Part shown: piece by piece, positions 45,871-56,894 of the stretch | Numbering within the stretch: the first letter of the stretch is position 1 | Layout of the letters: every line of letters starts with the position of its first letter | From: Odobenus rosmarus divergens | Taxonomy: Eukaryota > Chordata > Mammalia > Carnivora > Odobenidae | DNA length: 64,000 nucleotides | Reading direction: 5' to 3' | Assembly (NCBI RefSeq): GCF_000321225.1 | Contig: NW_004451890.1 | Span: forward strand, 62,001-126,000 | Notes under the pieces: model-generated | What the model was told of the DNA's origin: nothing | What the model saw: only the letters and a program-made list of their open reading frames with translations | Databases searched by the model: none | Program-made: the position numbers and the translations under genes

Positions 45871-46359
45871 CCTCACCTGTGGGATATCACTTCAGCTTTG
45901 ATGTCTGGGCAAAGTAAACTGCGGTACGCAAGATGAATCTGGAGAATTTATTTGCACTGCTTAATTACTTATATTAAATTAAAAGTGTAGGTAGAGGAAA
46001 TTGGAGAAAGAATGCACACATTTTGGTGTCGATTAGAGGGATCTGCAAGGGGTGAAAGGAATTCAGATTATCTTTTGAAGGCAGAATTTGACTGACTAAA
46101 GCAGTGGAATGGCGGGTGGCTGGAGGAGAACAGTGTCTGGGGCAGGGTGGGGGGCCTCCAAAGGGGTTAGGCACTAAAAGGCCAAAGAGAATAAGCCCTT
46201 CTCTCTTCTCTTAGCCAGAAAGATGCCAAGAATTCATCTGCAGAACAGAACTCTCTCCTGGCTGTTTTTTGGGCGTAAAAATCCCTCATTTGGGTCAGCC
46301 TACCCTCATGTTCTTCCATAACCAGATTCGACAAGAGAAGTATATCGAGGATTTTAAGA

Positions 46360-46550
46360 GAGGAACCCCCACGCATTTTGCTTTCTTCCATTACTTTATA
46401 GCTTGCAAAGTGTTTCACAAACATTTGAAGAGGGTTTGATTATCTTTGTTCTATAAAGAGGGTCTGAGATTTGGAGACGCGAAATAATTTATCCAAGATC
46501 ATGGCTCCGTTCTGTGGCAGAGTCACTACATTTCTGGTCTATTGATTCTT
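46360..46550 (-). mobile_element. MIR SINE, antisense
   Basis: 'gcttgcaaagtgtttcacaa', 'tctttgttctataaagaggg', 'tctgagatttggagacgcga', 'aataatttatccaagatcat' and 'tctgtggcagagtcactaca'. Confidence 0.72.
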
Positions 46551-46554
46551 ACTC

Positions 46555-47405
46555 GGGGATGCGGTTCCCATTGCTGGGGCATTAGAAACAAACGATTCTT
46601 TCCAAGAAGAGCTCCAGAAATGGAAATAAGTAGGGTAGATGAAGGGACAGACCCAGGGAGGCTCCTCTCCAGTGCAGCCGGATGCCCTTGGAAAGGGTAA
46701 CAAGGACTTTTCCTGGGTGAAGGAAAAGAAAGGCCCCACCATAGCAATACCTCAGAATGGTTGATAAGCATTTGCTCTTCTCTTCTTCTTCTTCTTTTTT
46801 TTTTTTCCTTTCCCCTTTTTCTTCATTGCATTGCTGTGGAGTTGAAACTGGCTGAATCAGCACTGAATCATTTAGCAGGAAATGATGAAAACTGTCATTT
46901 TCCTCTGTCTGCACAGTAACACGTGGGAGAGAGAGCCGAAGATGACGGAGGGGCCGTCTGACAGTGCCTCAGGCCTCAGATTGGATTGTGGGTGGGAAGA
47001 GCCTGCAATCTAATCAGCAGTCATTCCCTGGGGTGGGTCGGGGCGTGTGAATGTGAGGCTGTCCCTGCAGCAAGGACAGACCGGCAGAACAGAGGCCGGT
47101 GAAGTGAGGAGGCAAAGAGACAATTTGCGGATCCACTGAGAGACCTCACACCAGGAAATAGACACCCTGGAGATGGACCGACCCAGGACCCTTCTGGTGC
47201 TCACAGTGGGCTTTGTGCAAGAGTGCCAGCCATGGGGCCTCCTTGAGAGGGACGCGCTTCCCTGGGTGTCTGATAAGTACCAGGTAATCTTGCTGAAATG
47301 CCTTCCCCATAACCTCATTCAGGGGACAGGTGCCAGGTGTTTGCACAATCTACTCATTTTAAAATGCACTCAGGATTTGTCTGAAAACAACATAGCTCTG
47401 TGCTG
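46555..47405. other. Unique sequence; polypyrimidine run at about 46776-46822
   Basis: The (TTC)n/poly-T run is the only low-complexity part. A plus-strand frame at 47173-47430 (85 codons) opens with a hydrophobic 'LLVLTVGFV' and is followed after 'taccag' by 'gtaatc', a poor donor. I do not accept it as a gene. No repeat consensus recognised. Confidence 0.42.
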
Positions 47406-47409
47406 TTTA

Positions 47410-47545
47410 CCGCTCTATTTTACCCTTTGAGCCTCAGTTTCCTCTCCTGGAGACTAGAGATGTCAGCATTATTGGGCTGAATAATGGCATAATGAATGTG
47501 CTGGCACTTTGGGAAGTGCACATCATTTTATTGTTCAGAATCCAG
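47410..47545 (+). mobile_element. MIR SINE fragment
   Basis: 'ttgagcctcagtttcctctc', 'ctggagactagagatgtcag' and 'aatgaatgtgctggcacttt' fit the central to 3' MIR region. Confidence 0.68.
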
Positions 47546-47549
47546 AGTC

Positions 47550-48365
47550 TCCAGGGCACTTTAAAGCCCTTATCCGAGCTCTCATCAAAAACAAGCAAAC
47601 CCACACTCTCTCCCATTCTCATCCCTAGCTTAATGGGTTTAATGCAACTATGGACATAACCACTGACCTATATGCTCCAGTTTGGGAGGGGGATGAATGG
47701 GGATGAGCCAGTCACCCAAATCCTGAATTGCCTCTGCTCTCTTTGAAGCCAAGAGATTTTGTAGTTATGTGCATCATTCGGCCTCCAAAAGAAAGGTAAG
47801 CAATATTTTCAACTATCCACATGTTTCTAAATGTCCAGATTTTTGGCAACAGTCATACGGCAATTTAGAAATAATATTCCAGAAGAGAGAGGAATAGAAA
47901 GAGTGTTTGCTTTTTTTTTCTATTGAGCGAGCAGATGTACAGTCAAAGCGGCCCCTAAGAAGAGGTGGTGTCTTGTTCAAGCCCATGGCAGTGCCCGTGG
48001 ATATACTGGGTGCTCAGTGGGCAATTATGCGTTTGAAAGATTTTGCTAGAGTGAAGCTACACTCACGATTATTACTCCAGGGAAGTTCTGCCCATCCATT
48101 GTCTGTCCCATTCATTGTTTAACAAATATTTAGCCAATTTTGACTACTTAAACAATGTTTTTAAAAAATCACTTTGGCTTCTGAGCAAGGATTGAACTTT
48201 GAGGAAGAGAAATCAAAGCAAGGGCCACCTACAAGGCTACTGTCGATGAACTCTGATGATGATTTGAATTAGGGTGATAGAGACATCTATCTGTCACTAA
48301 TAAATAGTTTGGCATGACTTGCCAATAGATGGGATATGCTGTGTGTGTGTATGAAAGAGAGAGAG
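47550..48365. other. Unique sequence; GA-rich run at 48350-48382
   Basis: No transposon consensus recognised up to the (GA)n/(GT)n-rich sequence 'gaaagagagagagacaggga'. Frames up to about 71 codons only. Confidence 0.42.
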
Positions 48366-48369
48366 ACAG

Positions 48370-48830
48370 GGAGAGAGAGAAGAATCAAAGATGGTGCCTC
48401 GGTTTTGGGCTTGACCAAATGGGTAGAAGAATATATCATTTATTTAGATGGAAGAGGCCAGAGAGGAACAGGTTTTCGTGGAAAATGCAGAATCGAACTC
48501 GGTCGTGGACATGCTATGCTGGAGATGCCTGTAAGCCGTTCAGGTGGAGAAAACAAGTATGCAGTTGGATGTCCAAGTTTGGAGCTCAGTTGGGAGAAGT
48601 CAAGGCCAGAGAATATAGATGTGGAAGTCATCCGCATTTAGCTATCTAAATCCAGGGAACTGGATGAGCTAATTTAAGGACTGAGTGTCACTAGAGAAAG
48701 GATCCCAGACTCAACATTTAGAAGAGAGGCAGAGAAAGAGAAACCAGAAAAGGGGTTGAGTAGAAATGGCCAGGGATGTAGGAAGAAAACCAAAGAAATG
48801 TGCTGTGGTGGAAAAGGAGGTTGCTCTAAA
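48370..48830 (-). mobile_element. Ancient mammal-wide repeat (L2-like, unnamed)
   Basis: 'gatggtgcctcggttttggg', 'gacatgctatgctggagatg', 'cctgtaagccgttcaggtgg', 'tatgcagttggatgtccaag', 'tttggagctcagttgggaga' and 'gaagtcatccgcatttagct' match a long dispersed consensus I associate with antisense L2 neighbourhoods. I am confident it is an interspersed repeat but not of the family name or strand. Two frames of about 100 codons overlap it and are incidental. Confidence 0.5.
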
Positions 48831-48839
48831 TAATTCCTA

Positions 48840-50125
48840 AGGTCCCTTTCAGGGCAAGCGCTGATTCTTGCTGCTCTTTGCTTTACATCTTTTCTTCTTG
48901 ATTGTGCAGGCTGATAAGTCCAGGAACTTGGACTTCTGCCTGCCTCTGGAAAGGGGCCTCAGGGCCGTAAAGAGCAACAAATTATCTGCTTATCACAGCT
49001 GACACCGCCACCTTTCTACCCTATTATTTCTTGCTATGATTTTCTCTGACTTGGAAGCTGACTGCAGTTTTTATCTGGATGTCCATGCTTCCCTTCCAAC
49101 TTCCTGCCAGGGCGTCCCATCATCGCTACCCAGTGAGGCTTTTCCCACTCCATCTGGTTTATCTGCTGATAGTCCTCAAGGTTTAGTTCTTCCCCCATTG
49201 TTATTTGCAATTTATCTGATTCCGCACCTGACAATACATTGTGCTGAGATATCCAGTTGTTTGGCTATTGTTTATCCAGTGCAAGCATATTGTTCTGCAT
49301 CAACTTTCCCCCTTCTATTCCAACTTGGGGACCATGTCTGTAACATCACAAAATCTGATGTCTGCAAGTCCTCCGCGTAATCAGAGATGAGACAGAATTC
49401 ATTATCGTCCACGTTACCCTCACTGGAGGAGAATTTCATTCAAATTACTTTGCCTTTGGATGACACTTCCCTTTCATTTTAAACTTGTTCTCTCCCTCTT
49501 CCCGTTCTCTCTCTCCCTCTCTCTCTCTCTCTGTCCCTCTCTCCCCTCCTGCCATGTCCTCATCGAACTTAAGGCATTTCATTCTCATCCCACTGCTGGC
49601 TTCTCTGATTGGAAGACCACTTGTACTGATGGTTGGCATAGTGTAAATGTTTTATGTTTGTGATTTGTTCGGCAAGGTCTATTCAGAATGAAGACAGAAA
49701 GCCAACTAAAGTCCGTGTGTGTGAAGAACATCGTGTTCAGCCTTTACTCCCAAGGCAAATTATTTGCTTAAGTAAGGGTTTCTTCCTTGATTACAGCTCT
49801 TATTATTGCGATCGTGTCTGAATTTCCCAGGTGTGTGTTGAATTTTATAATCTTGCACTGTACTCTACGGAATGAGTCTCAGAAAATATATTTGCTCGTG
49901 CTCCCAGAGACAGAGTCCTTCCCTCAGCAAGTGGCCCTGGGAATAAAGGGCTCAACAGAAACACAGTATCTGGGCATACTAATGATTTTTCCTGTCTGAA
50001 GCCATCGGCTGGCTGTTAACTGCGATAGATACATCTATTAGGTGTCATACTCTGTTTTAGGAGATTGCCTCTCTTGATTTGCAAGATCTTAGAGGAGAAG
50101 AAAGGAAATAAGTGAAACTAGAATA
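48840..50125. other. Unique sequence around a (TC)n tract
   Basis: No recognised transposon on either side of the CT-rich tract. The 114-codon plus frame at 49036-49380 has no identifiable domain. Confidence 0.45.
49488..49548 (+). repeat. (TC)n polypyrimidine tract
   Basis: About 60 bp of C/T-only sequence, mostly CT dinucleotides, interrupted by single G residues. Confidence 0.93.
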
Positions 50126-50129
50126 AATG

Positions 50130-50470
50130 ATATTTGTTTCGTTCATCAGAGCAACATACATTGAGTGCCGATGATATGTCAAGCAATGCACTAAGGTGCA
50201 GGGACCCAAAGATGAATGAGAAAAGTACAGTCTTTGAGGTCTTCTGTGTACAGTAAGGGACAGAGACATGCAGACACACAATTAGAACACTGACAGAAAC
50301 CTTTACAAAATGCTATGGGAGCCTCAGAGATGGAGTTACAAATTGCCAAGGAGTACTGGGGACAGTATGACAAAGGCTGTGAATGACTGTGAGCGTGTCA
50401 CGTGGAAGAGGTGGGGCACTGCACTCCAGGCAGAGGTCAACGATCAAGTCTGGAGGAATGCAAAGCAGTG
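50130..50470 (-). mobile_element. L2 LINE 3' end, antisense
   Basis: 'catcagagcaacatacattg', 'agtgccgatgatatgtcaag', 'caatgcactaaggtgcaggg', 'agatgaatgagaaaagtaca' and 'aacctttacaaaatgctatg' follow the antisense L2 order. Confidence 0.72.
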
Positions 50471-50730
50471 TTGTATAACCGTCCGGATCAGACGAGGAGA
50501 AGATCATGGACCTTCCAAAGGGGCAGCAGCAAAATATAGTGCAGCCAAATAATTCAGCCACTTCTTATATAGGCTTCTGATTTTCCCTTCTTTGAAAATT
50601 TTACATCTGGTTTTGAGCTTAGCTTTCCCTCCTGGCTTTGCCCTTCCAGTTGGCTGCCACAGATTTGGGCAGGATAACCCATGGGCTGGATTACTGACTT
50701 GGTTTCACAGCATCCCTGTTTCTGCTTAGG

Positions 50731-50790
50731 TGACTCCTCCCTCCCTCCCTCCTGCCCTCCCTCCCTCCCTTCCTCACTCTCCTTCTTTCT
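50731..50790 (+). repeat. (CCCT)n tetranucleotide-rich polypyrimidine tract
   Basis: Runs of 'ctccctccctccctcc' and variants, ending in TTCC/CTTT-type units. Confidence 0.92.
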
Positions 50791-50884
50791 CTCCTGATCT
50801 ACTCATGTCCTCTTTTGTATCCTTTTGTCAGTCAAAGCCTTCCTTTCATCTTCAGTACAGACATTTCTGGTCTGCCTAGCTAGG

Positions 50885-50985
50885 CGGTAACAAGGTGTGA
50901 CAGTGCTGGGTACTATTCTGGACACAGAGGAGCAGAGAGGACAAGCAAAACCCTCTCTTAAAGGGGCCTATTGATCTCTACGAAT
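50885..50985 (-). mobile_element. Possible L2 fragment, antisense
   Basis: 'cagtgctgggtactattctg', 'gacacagaggagcagagagg' and 'acaagcaaaaccctctctta' resemble the 'gtgctgggtgctgggtacag ... aacaagacaaaccccct' part of an antisense L2. Short and diverged. Confidence 0.5.
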
Positions 50986-51300
50986 AAAAGGAAATGGGAT
51001 GCGGTTCATTTAAACTCCTCCAGGGTTGTGTTACTCTGGGATGAGGCTAGGTGGGAGATGAGCGGGGCACAGTAAGGACGGCTGAGAGGCCAGGTACGTG
51101 ACTTTCCCACTGGACAAACAGCAAACGAGAGACAGAGATCCTAGAGTATGGGAGCTTTTAAAAATTGACGGATATGAATGCTATCAGGAGATCAAGTGGA
51201 GTCATTGTGAGCAGCGTGAAAGAGGCACACGAGACAGGAAAGCAACAGGTTTGGTGAATCCTGAGGCTGAGTTTTCCCCTCAGTTAGAACTGCCCTTCTT

Positions 51301-51501
51301 GGGCGCCTGGGTGGCTCAGTTGGTTAAGCGACTGCCTTCGGCTCAGGTCATGATCCTGGAGTCCCGGGATCGAGTCCCACATCGGGCTCCCTGCTCAGCA
51401 GGGAGTCTGCTTCTCCCTCTCACCCTCCTCCCTCTCGTGCTCTCTATCTCTCATTCTCTCTCTCTCACATAAATAAATAAAATCTTTAAAAAAAAAAAAA
51501 A
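51301..51501 (+). mobile_element. Young CanSINE with intact pol III boxes and 15-bp duplication
   Basis: Head 'gggcgcctgggtggctcagt' includes an A-box-like 'tggctcagttgg'. 'gggatcgagtccca' is a B-box-like segment. It is followed by 'ctgctcagcagggagtctgc', a TC tract, 'aataaataaaatcttt' and 16 As. Flanks 'agaactgcccttctt' (51286-51300) and 'agaactgcccctctt' (51502-51516) differ by one base. This copy has the fewest departures from the family pattern in the window and is the best taxon marker here. Confidence 0.97.
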
Positions 51502-51879
51502 AGAACTGCCCCTCTTCCACCCCCTCAGTCATACCAAAAGAATCAAGAGCAGGTACGCAGAGTGCAGGAAGAGGGCAGGGAAAAGGACAATCTTGCTTTC
51601 TCTAGCTCTGGAACCCAAAGCATGTTAAAAATGTTAAACCAGCAGTTTGCTCACAAGACACAGAAACCAACTGTGGGGTGAAATTGTCTCAGTGGGAAAA
51701 TGGAGGCTAAACTTGAGGAAATGGGGTCGTCAGGCTCCGAAATCACAGAGGGAGGAGGGCATTAGCTTTCCCTCCATGGAAATCTGTTGGGAGACGAGAG
51801 AAAACCATCTGTCTGGAACGGTATAAATATAGTCATGCTTATGCCCAGGGGATGGACTTATTTTAGTTTTCCTTTTAAA

Positions 51880-52120
51880 CAATTTTAACTAAAAATTTTA
51901 TGTGAAGAACTATTGATACCTATTTTCACATGGTTGCAACCAGAGAGTACTTTGTATTCTGCTTTCTCTTACTTCTTTATTTTGTACGCAACACTATAGC
52001 ATTAGCGTTTTTCACAATTCTACCTGGTCTTCACAGTTACTTTAATGCTTGCATAATATCCCAATATATTGCTGAATTGTTAGTTTAATAATATATCTGG
52101 GATTTGCTCTTATATCTGTT
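51880..52120 (-). mobile_element. Old L1/L2-type LINE fragment, antisense
   Basis: 'tactttgtattctgctttct', 'gcaacactatagcattagcg', 'tttttcacaattctacctgg' and 'gcttgcataatatcccaata' resemble the antisense L1ME 3' UTR ('tgcataatattccat'). Weak but ordered. Confidence 0.5.
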
Positions 52121-52279
52121 TCTGGTGGAATATTTTAGTATTTTATGATCTTCCTTAATCCTGCTATTCTATCCAAACTAGTCTACGTTTCCGTTTTCAA
52201 ATATCCTTACAGTTCCCTCTATCACTGCCCCCACGACCAACAGCAGAATGCCCTTGAACTTGATTTCTGCTGCCCTGCA

Positions 52280-52575
52280 GTGTTATGGTGATAAAGGTTT
52301 TGGTGTCAGGCCAGAAGTCAAATTTCTAGTTTTTGTCACTTACTAGTTTGGGGATCTTGTGACATGGACAAGTTACCTAATTTTGTGAGCCGTGATTTCT
52401 CCATCTGGAAAACGTCTTCATCTGAAACGTATACATAATTATATGTTATATGTATCTTATCTGTATCTTGAAGGGCTGCCTATGTATACATTATATGCCT
52501 CTTATATGTATCTTGAAGGGTTGTGTAAGGATTAAACACAATTATTTGTAAAGCGCTTGCTACAGAGTAGAAATC
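52280..52575 (+). mobile_element. MIR SINE with an internal tandem duplication
   Basis: 'aaaggttttggtgtcaggcc', 'ttgtcacttactagtttggg', 'acatggacaagttacctaat', 'gtgatttctccatctggaaa', 'gtgtaaggattaaacacaat' and 'gtaaagcgcttgctacagag' are the MIR core. Between them, 'tatcttgaagggctgc' and 'tatcttgaagggttg' are two copies of a tandemly duplicated section (about 52455-52525). Confidence 0.82.
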
Positions 52576-52579
52576 TGAA

Positions 52580-54145
52580 GATCCTGATTTCTCAGGTCCC
52601 CACGGCAAAATCTTTCTCTAAACTCACTGCCTGATCTGCACAGCCCTCACTACATCCTGCCATTTATTCTGCATTATCTTTTTATGTGAATCAGTTGTGT
52701 CTTCTTACATTCAACTGACAGCCCAGAGAAGGAAGGAATCTTATTTTATCTACCCGTGAACCCTCCAATGGGACAGAAGGCTTTCTAAGATTCGTGCTTG
52801 TTGGTCGATTCTGTACATCTTTGTTGAATATCCGATGTCAAGACCCATGCGGCAGCCTTACCACGTGATGGACGCAAGGTGGAGGATGTTAGGGGCAGAG
52901 ATGATGGAGGAGGCAGGGCTGTCAGCACCTTTCTGAGCTCCTGAACCCTCACACACCGCCCCCCCGCCCCCCCACCGGTGGCTACCAGGTTCCAAAATGG
53001 TGGCAGCACACTGCCCCGCGTGGGTCTCCATCTCCAACAGGAGGAATGGCCTCTCATGGAGGAAGCAACCGGAAGCTCTCTGACCCAGCTACCTGGTATC
53101 AGAAGCAGTGTGGGCAGCCAGCATGAATATTCAGTGTGCATGTCGCACCGTGACAATTTTAGAGACCAGGTGCACCAAAGATGCACAGGCAGCTGAGAAA
53201 GGGAGAAGAGAGGGGAGGGGGACCCCATTCTCAAGCAGATCCGATTTCTCCACTCCTCACAAAAACATTTGCCTTTTACAAGCACACAGATAAATCCCAG
53301 CAGAACAGGGAGTGCCAAGAGAGGGAAGCTGGCATTTGAAAGGCTTGCAGGATCAGCTAATTGGTCTCAAACCTAAATCATAAAAAGACCTGTAATTATG
53401 CTGTTCAGAATTAACACAGAAGACTATTGGGTGCGTGGCAGTGGAAGGAAGGAGGGACACCGATGGGGGAAAGAGTCCGTTTTTTTAAGTGAATTTATAC
53501 TATTATAAGACCTGTCGCGGGTGAGTAATAAAAATGGCGATGCTAAGTTAAGCCTCGTGTTATCCTGTTTGCTCAGATGCTGCTTATGCCGGCTGTAGCC
53601 AGCAGAAAGCACTTTTCAATTTATTTTTATGACTCTTCTCTAAAAGCATTCCATTAAGGGAATATTACCCTGTATGAAGTTTTGAGGCACCAATGGCAGT
53701 TTATTTGCTGCTTGTGCGGGAAAGGAATAAACAGTTATCTGTGGTACCCATTATTTTGGCTTTGTCTTTCTCACACTCCGGTGAGGGGTCAAACATGGAT
53801 TCTGCTGTCTACTCTTACCACCCGAGCGCCCTCCCCCATCGTGTCCGGAGGAATCTCCGCCACACTTTGGTCCAGCCTGGTTATCAGGACACTGGGATCT
53901 CAAGTTTGCAGCTTGCTCAGTTAATTTGCTCAGTTGCATCAGGGAGAAGAATCTTCTCTAGCCATGCTTCCTCTCTGGGGGGAGCTGAGCGAGGCGGGGA
54001 GATCATCTCCTAAGGTAGAGTCTTTCCAGACTTGATTATTTGGTGCTTTGGACAACATGGGCCCCAGAAGTTGTGATGTACAAATATGGGGACTGTCCCT
54101 TTCTCTCTCACAAATAAAATGGATCTAGGGGGAAGACACAGCACC
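52580..54145. other. Unique sequence with a 177-codon frame and motif-rich stretch
   Basis: No transposon recognised for about 1.5 kb. The longest frame of the window (52785-53318, minus) is here but has no supportable gene features. A C-run with GGTGG lies at 52957-52980. The section 53330-53760 contains several runs reminiscent of conserved non-coding DNA, including adjoining GATA and RUNX-like motifs at 53735-53745. Confidence 0.42.
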
Positions 54146-54149
54146 ACAG

Positions 54150-54450
54150 CTGAGAGTCGTACAGGTTTTGGAGTCAGATTGCCGCAGCTGGAAATCTAGC
54201 CCTGCCACAGAGCATCTGTTATCTAACCCAAGTCCCTAAACCTCTCTGCCTCTTAGTTCCCTAATCTATAAAATGGGGATGTCATAATTCTCACCCGACA
54301 GAGTTTTTGTGATAATAGTTGTAAATCATAAATGAATAGGTGTACATAACAGATAAATAATTAGACAAAGAAGTAAATAATCTAATGAGATAGTTGATGT
54401 AAAGTGCTTAAAGCGGCACATGTCCCATAGTAAGAGCTGTCCTTATATAT
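54150..54450 (+). mobile_element. MIR SINE with an AT-rich insertion
   Basis: 'ggttttggagtcagattgcc', 'taaacctctctgcctcttag', 'ttccctaatctataaaatgg', 'agagtttttgtgataatagt', then about 90 bp of AT-rich filler, then 'gtaaagtgcttaaagcggca' and 'catagtaagagctgtcctta' as the MIR 3' end. Confidence 0.82.
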
Positions 54451-54454
54451 ACTA

Positions 54455-54980
54455 ATCATTTTGTTACTCACGTTGTTTCTGAGATCTCAATGCCATCAAA
54501 AGGGAGACTGGATTGCTGGCTCTGATTTCACTAACTTGCCATATCACCTTAAACTCATCCCTTAACTTTTCTATGATAATAATTCAATAATCCTTTTTCT
54601 CATTCATGGAGGGGTATGAAGCCTAGCAAAAAGCAAAAGTCATGAAATGTGAGTAGCCTTATGACTATTTATGGTGTTTTTATAACCCAGATGAATATGG
54701 TGCTAACTCATGGTGTCAGCATGGTCCTTAATGTCGAAGCGTATTTGGAAGATCTATCGTTGGGACATGAATTTCCTGGGATTGTAGATTTTTATTTAAG
54801 TAATAGGATCTTAGGGTTGGAAGTGATCTGAGAAGCCATGGACTTTTTATTTTTTAGGCAGGAATTCCTTCTACAACAGCCATGATTTGTAGCTGGTCGC
54901 AGCCTGGGCTGTAATTGGCCCCGTGGTGGTGGGTTCACTCTCCTGCCAGCCCATCTTTCCCACCTTTAAATGATAGAACG
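54455..54980. other. Unique sequence, nothing recognised
   Basis: A MIR3-like 'ttagggttggaagtgatctg' phrase at about 54811-54832 is too short to call. Otherwise no features. Confidence 0.4.
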
Positions 54981-54984
54981 CTCT

Positions 54985-55960
54985 CCTTAGCAGTAATCTG
55001 AAATCTTCCTCACTGTACCTTCCATCCAGTGATGTTGGTTCTGTGCTGTGACACTTCACAGAACAGCCAATTCCCAGAAAGTCTAATTCCTTTCCACATG
55101 ACAGCTACTCAGATACGTGCAGGTAGGAGTTCTTCGTCTGTCTTCTCTGTTCCTGGCCAAGGTCCTCCAAACATTCCTTATATGCCTTGATGTCCAGACC
55201 CTTCATCATCATGACTGACTCCACTGGATGGAAGGCACCTTGTTGTCGACATCCTTCATAAAATGTTGCACGGAAACTGACCACGGAACTCTGTTGTTGA
55301 GGCTCCTTGATGGTGAGGGCGTTCTTCAATCAACAGGACCAAAGGTGGATCTCACTTTTTTTTTATTGCTACACAACCGCAGTCAAGTCACTCATGCTCT
55401 GAGACCCCATCCCCCCCTTCTATCCAGGGGAACAGTGAAACTTGCCCAGTGTAGCCCTCTTAGGTTTCGTGTGAGCCTCAAAGGTGACCAGGTCCATGAA
55501 AGCATTTACAATAACATCAAGAGGGATTTGAGGGTTTGCATTTCCTGCTATCGAGCTTAGGAAGTCTGCTACAACTCTCATTTCTCCGTAAGTACTGCTG
55601 TTAAGTAACTGATTAAGTACTGCTGTTAAGTAACCTGATGAGATGTTAGTAACTGCAGGTTAACTGATTACTCCACATTTATAACTATACAGTTTCATTT
55701 TGTTAACTTTTTTTGTTATTCGGATTTGTAGAAATATTTCAGAATCTTGATTTGGCTAACCAGTTTACTGACCACACCCTGCTCCGTATCATTCACAAAT
55801 TCAGGAAGTGTGGCTTCTATGGCTTTGCCTAAATGATGGATACAGATATTGAAATTTTCCCTTCATGGGAACTCCTCAGGCAGCCGTTCCCTACCCACAA
55901 CATGTGTGGCTAAAAATAACAACTGCTTCTTCCTTTTATCCCTCCTGGAACTAAGTATAT
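54985..55960 (-). mobile_element. CR1/L3-type LINE fossil, antisense
   Basis: Words in order resemble the antisense 3' part of mammalian L3/CR1: 'gtctaattcctttccacatg', 'acagctactcagatacgtgc', 'gtcctccaaacattccttat', 'atgccttgatgtccagaccc', 'tcataaaatgttgcacggaa', 'actgaccacggaactctgtt', then weaker 'tataactatacagtttcatt', 'tattcacaaattcagg'-like and 'gcttctatggctttgcctaa'. A 25-bp tandem duplication lies at 55589-55639. A middle section (about 55350-55580) fits poorly. Confidence 0.6.
55589..55639 (+). repeat. 25-bp tandem duplication
   Basis: Two adjacent copies of 'taagtactgctgttaagtaa' plus 'ctgat'. The second has one extra C. Copies are at 55589-55613 and 55614-55639. Confidence 0.95.
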
Positions 55961-55974
55961 TTCTTTCACAGGAA

Positions 55975-56200
55975 TGATTTCTCTTTTGTTTTCAAGATAT
56001 TGGGATTAAGGACCAATATAAGTATTACCAACCTGGCTTTCTTTTGACAGCCATTTGCATGATAAATATTTCTCCATCCCCTCCCTTTCAATCTGCAGGT
56101 GTCTTTAGGTCTGAAATGAGTCTCTTGTAGGCAGCAGATAGATGGGTCTTGTTTTTCTTAACCCATCCATGCCCCTGTGTCTTTTGATTGGAGGACCTTA
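55975..56200 (-). mobile_element. L1 ORF2/3'-end fragment, antisense
   Basis: 'aggtgtctttaggtctgaaa', 'tgagtctcttgtaggcagca', 'gatagatgggtcttgttttt' and 'gtcttttgattggaggacct' are near-verbatim antisense L1 words from the end of ORF2. Confidence 0.85.
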
Positions 56201-56204
56201 TCTT

Positions 56205-56510
56205 TCCCTATAGATGACAGAGTCCTTGAGGACTGAGAATGAGTTGCATTTACAGATGTAGCGCCAAGGCAATGATCCCACCTTGCACATAGTAGGCAAG
56301 CGCTTGTAAGGAAAGAATATGGCCAAGGGCAGAGGTTTTGATATCCCTCCACAAGGCTCCTAATTACATACCATTAAGCTCTTGTTTATTTATTTTATTT
56401 GATTAATACCCAGTGATGTTATAATGATTATTGTCTTCCGTTAAGTCCCAGACTGTGACAGTTAACCTCAGATGTTACCTTACTTGCAAGCTAACTAATT
56501 AACCTGCCAT
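56205..56510. other. Unique sequence, possible MIR trace
   Basis: A phrase 'cttgcacatagtaggcaagc' near 56282 resembles a MIR/L2 3' end. No other recognisable content. Confidence 0.4.
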
Positions 56511-56513
56511 GTA

Positions 56514-56575
56514 CATGTGTGTGAGTATATATATAATTTGTGTGTGTTGTGTGTGTGTGTGTATAAACACACATA
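56514..56575 (+). repeat. Degenerate (TG)n/(TA)n microsatellite
   Basis: 'atgtgtgtgagtatatatat' followed by about 30 bp of TG repeat interrupted once, then 'ataaacacacatata'. Confidence 0.9.
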
Positions 56576-56894
56576 TACCCTAACAGTGTATACACACATA
56601 CACACCAGAAGAAACACTAGACCTCTGTATTAAAGAATACATCATAACTCATTGAGTGTCTTAACACTGCTTTCCTACGTCCCAATTATCCATGGGATGA
56701 TGTGACAAGGGACTAAGGTTACCTGTGCATGAAGGAGAGTTTGTACTTGTGATATAGTGATTTATAATAAGAAATGATAATTGATCTTCATCCCATTTTT
56801 TTGGCACAGAGCTCCTAAAAACCTTGGAATTCTTTAAGTGATGAGAGCTTTAACGTTGTCTCTTGTTTTTTTAATGAGGTATCTTTTGCAAAGT

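Noticed and set aside
47173..47430. 85-codon plus-strand frame starting with a signal-peptide-like hydrophobic run
   Set aside because: The hydrophobic segment is short, the following 'gtaatc' is a poor splice donor, and no family resemblance is visible.
51301..51380. tRNA-like A-box and B-box sequence
   Set aside because: This is the tRNA-derived head of a CanSINE, which cannot form a mature tRNA; the same applies to the other eight CanSINEs.
52785..53318. 177-codon minus-strand frame, the longest in the window, with a hydrophobic N-terminus
   Set aside because: No recognisable domain, low-complexity composition in a GC-rich stretch, no promoter, polyadenylation signal or splice context. 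A frame of this length is expected occasionally by chance in 64 kb.
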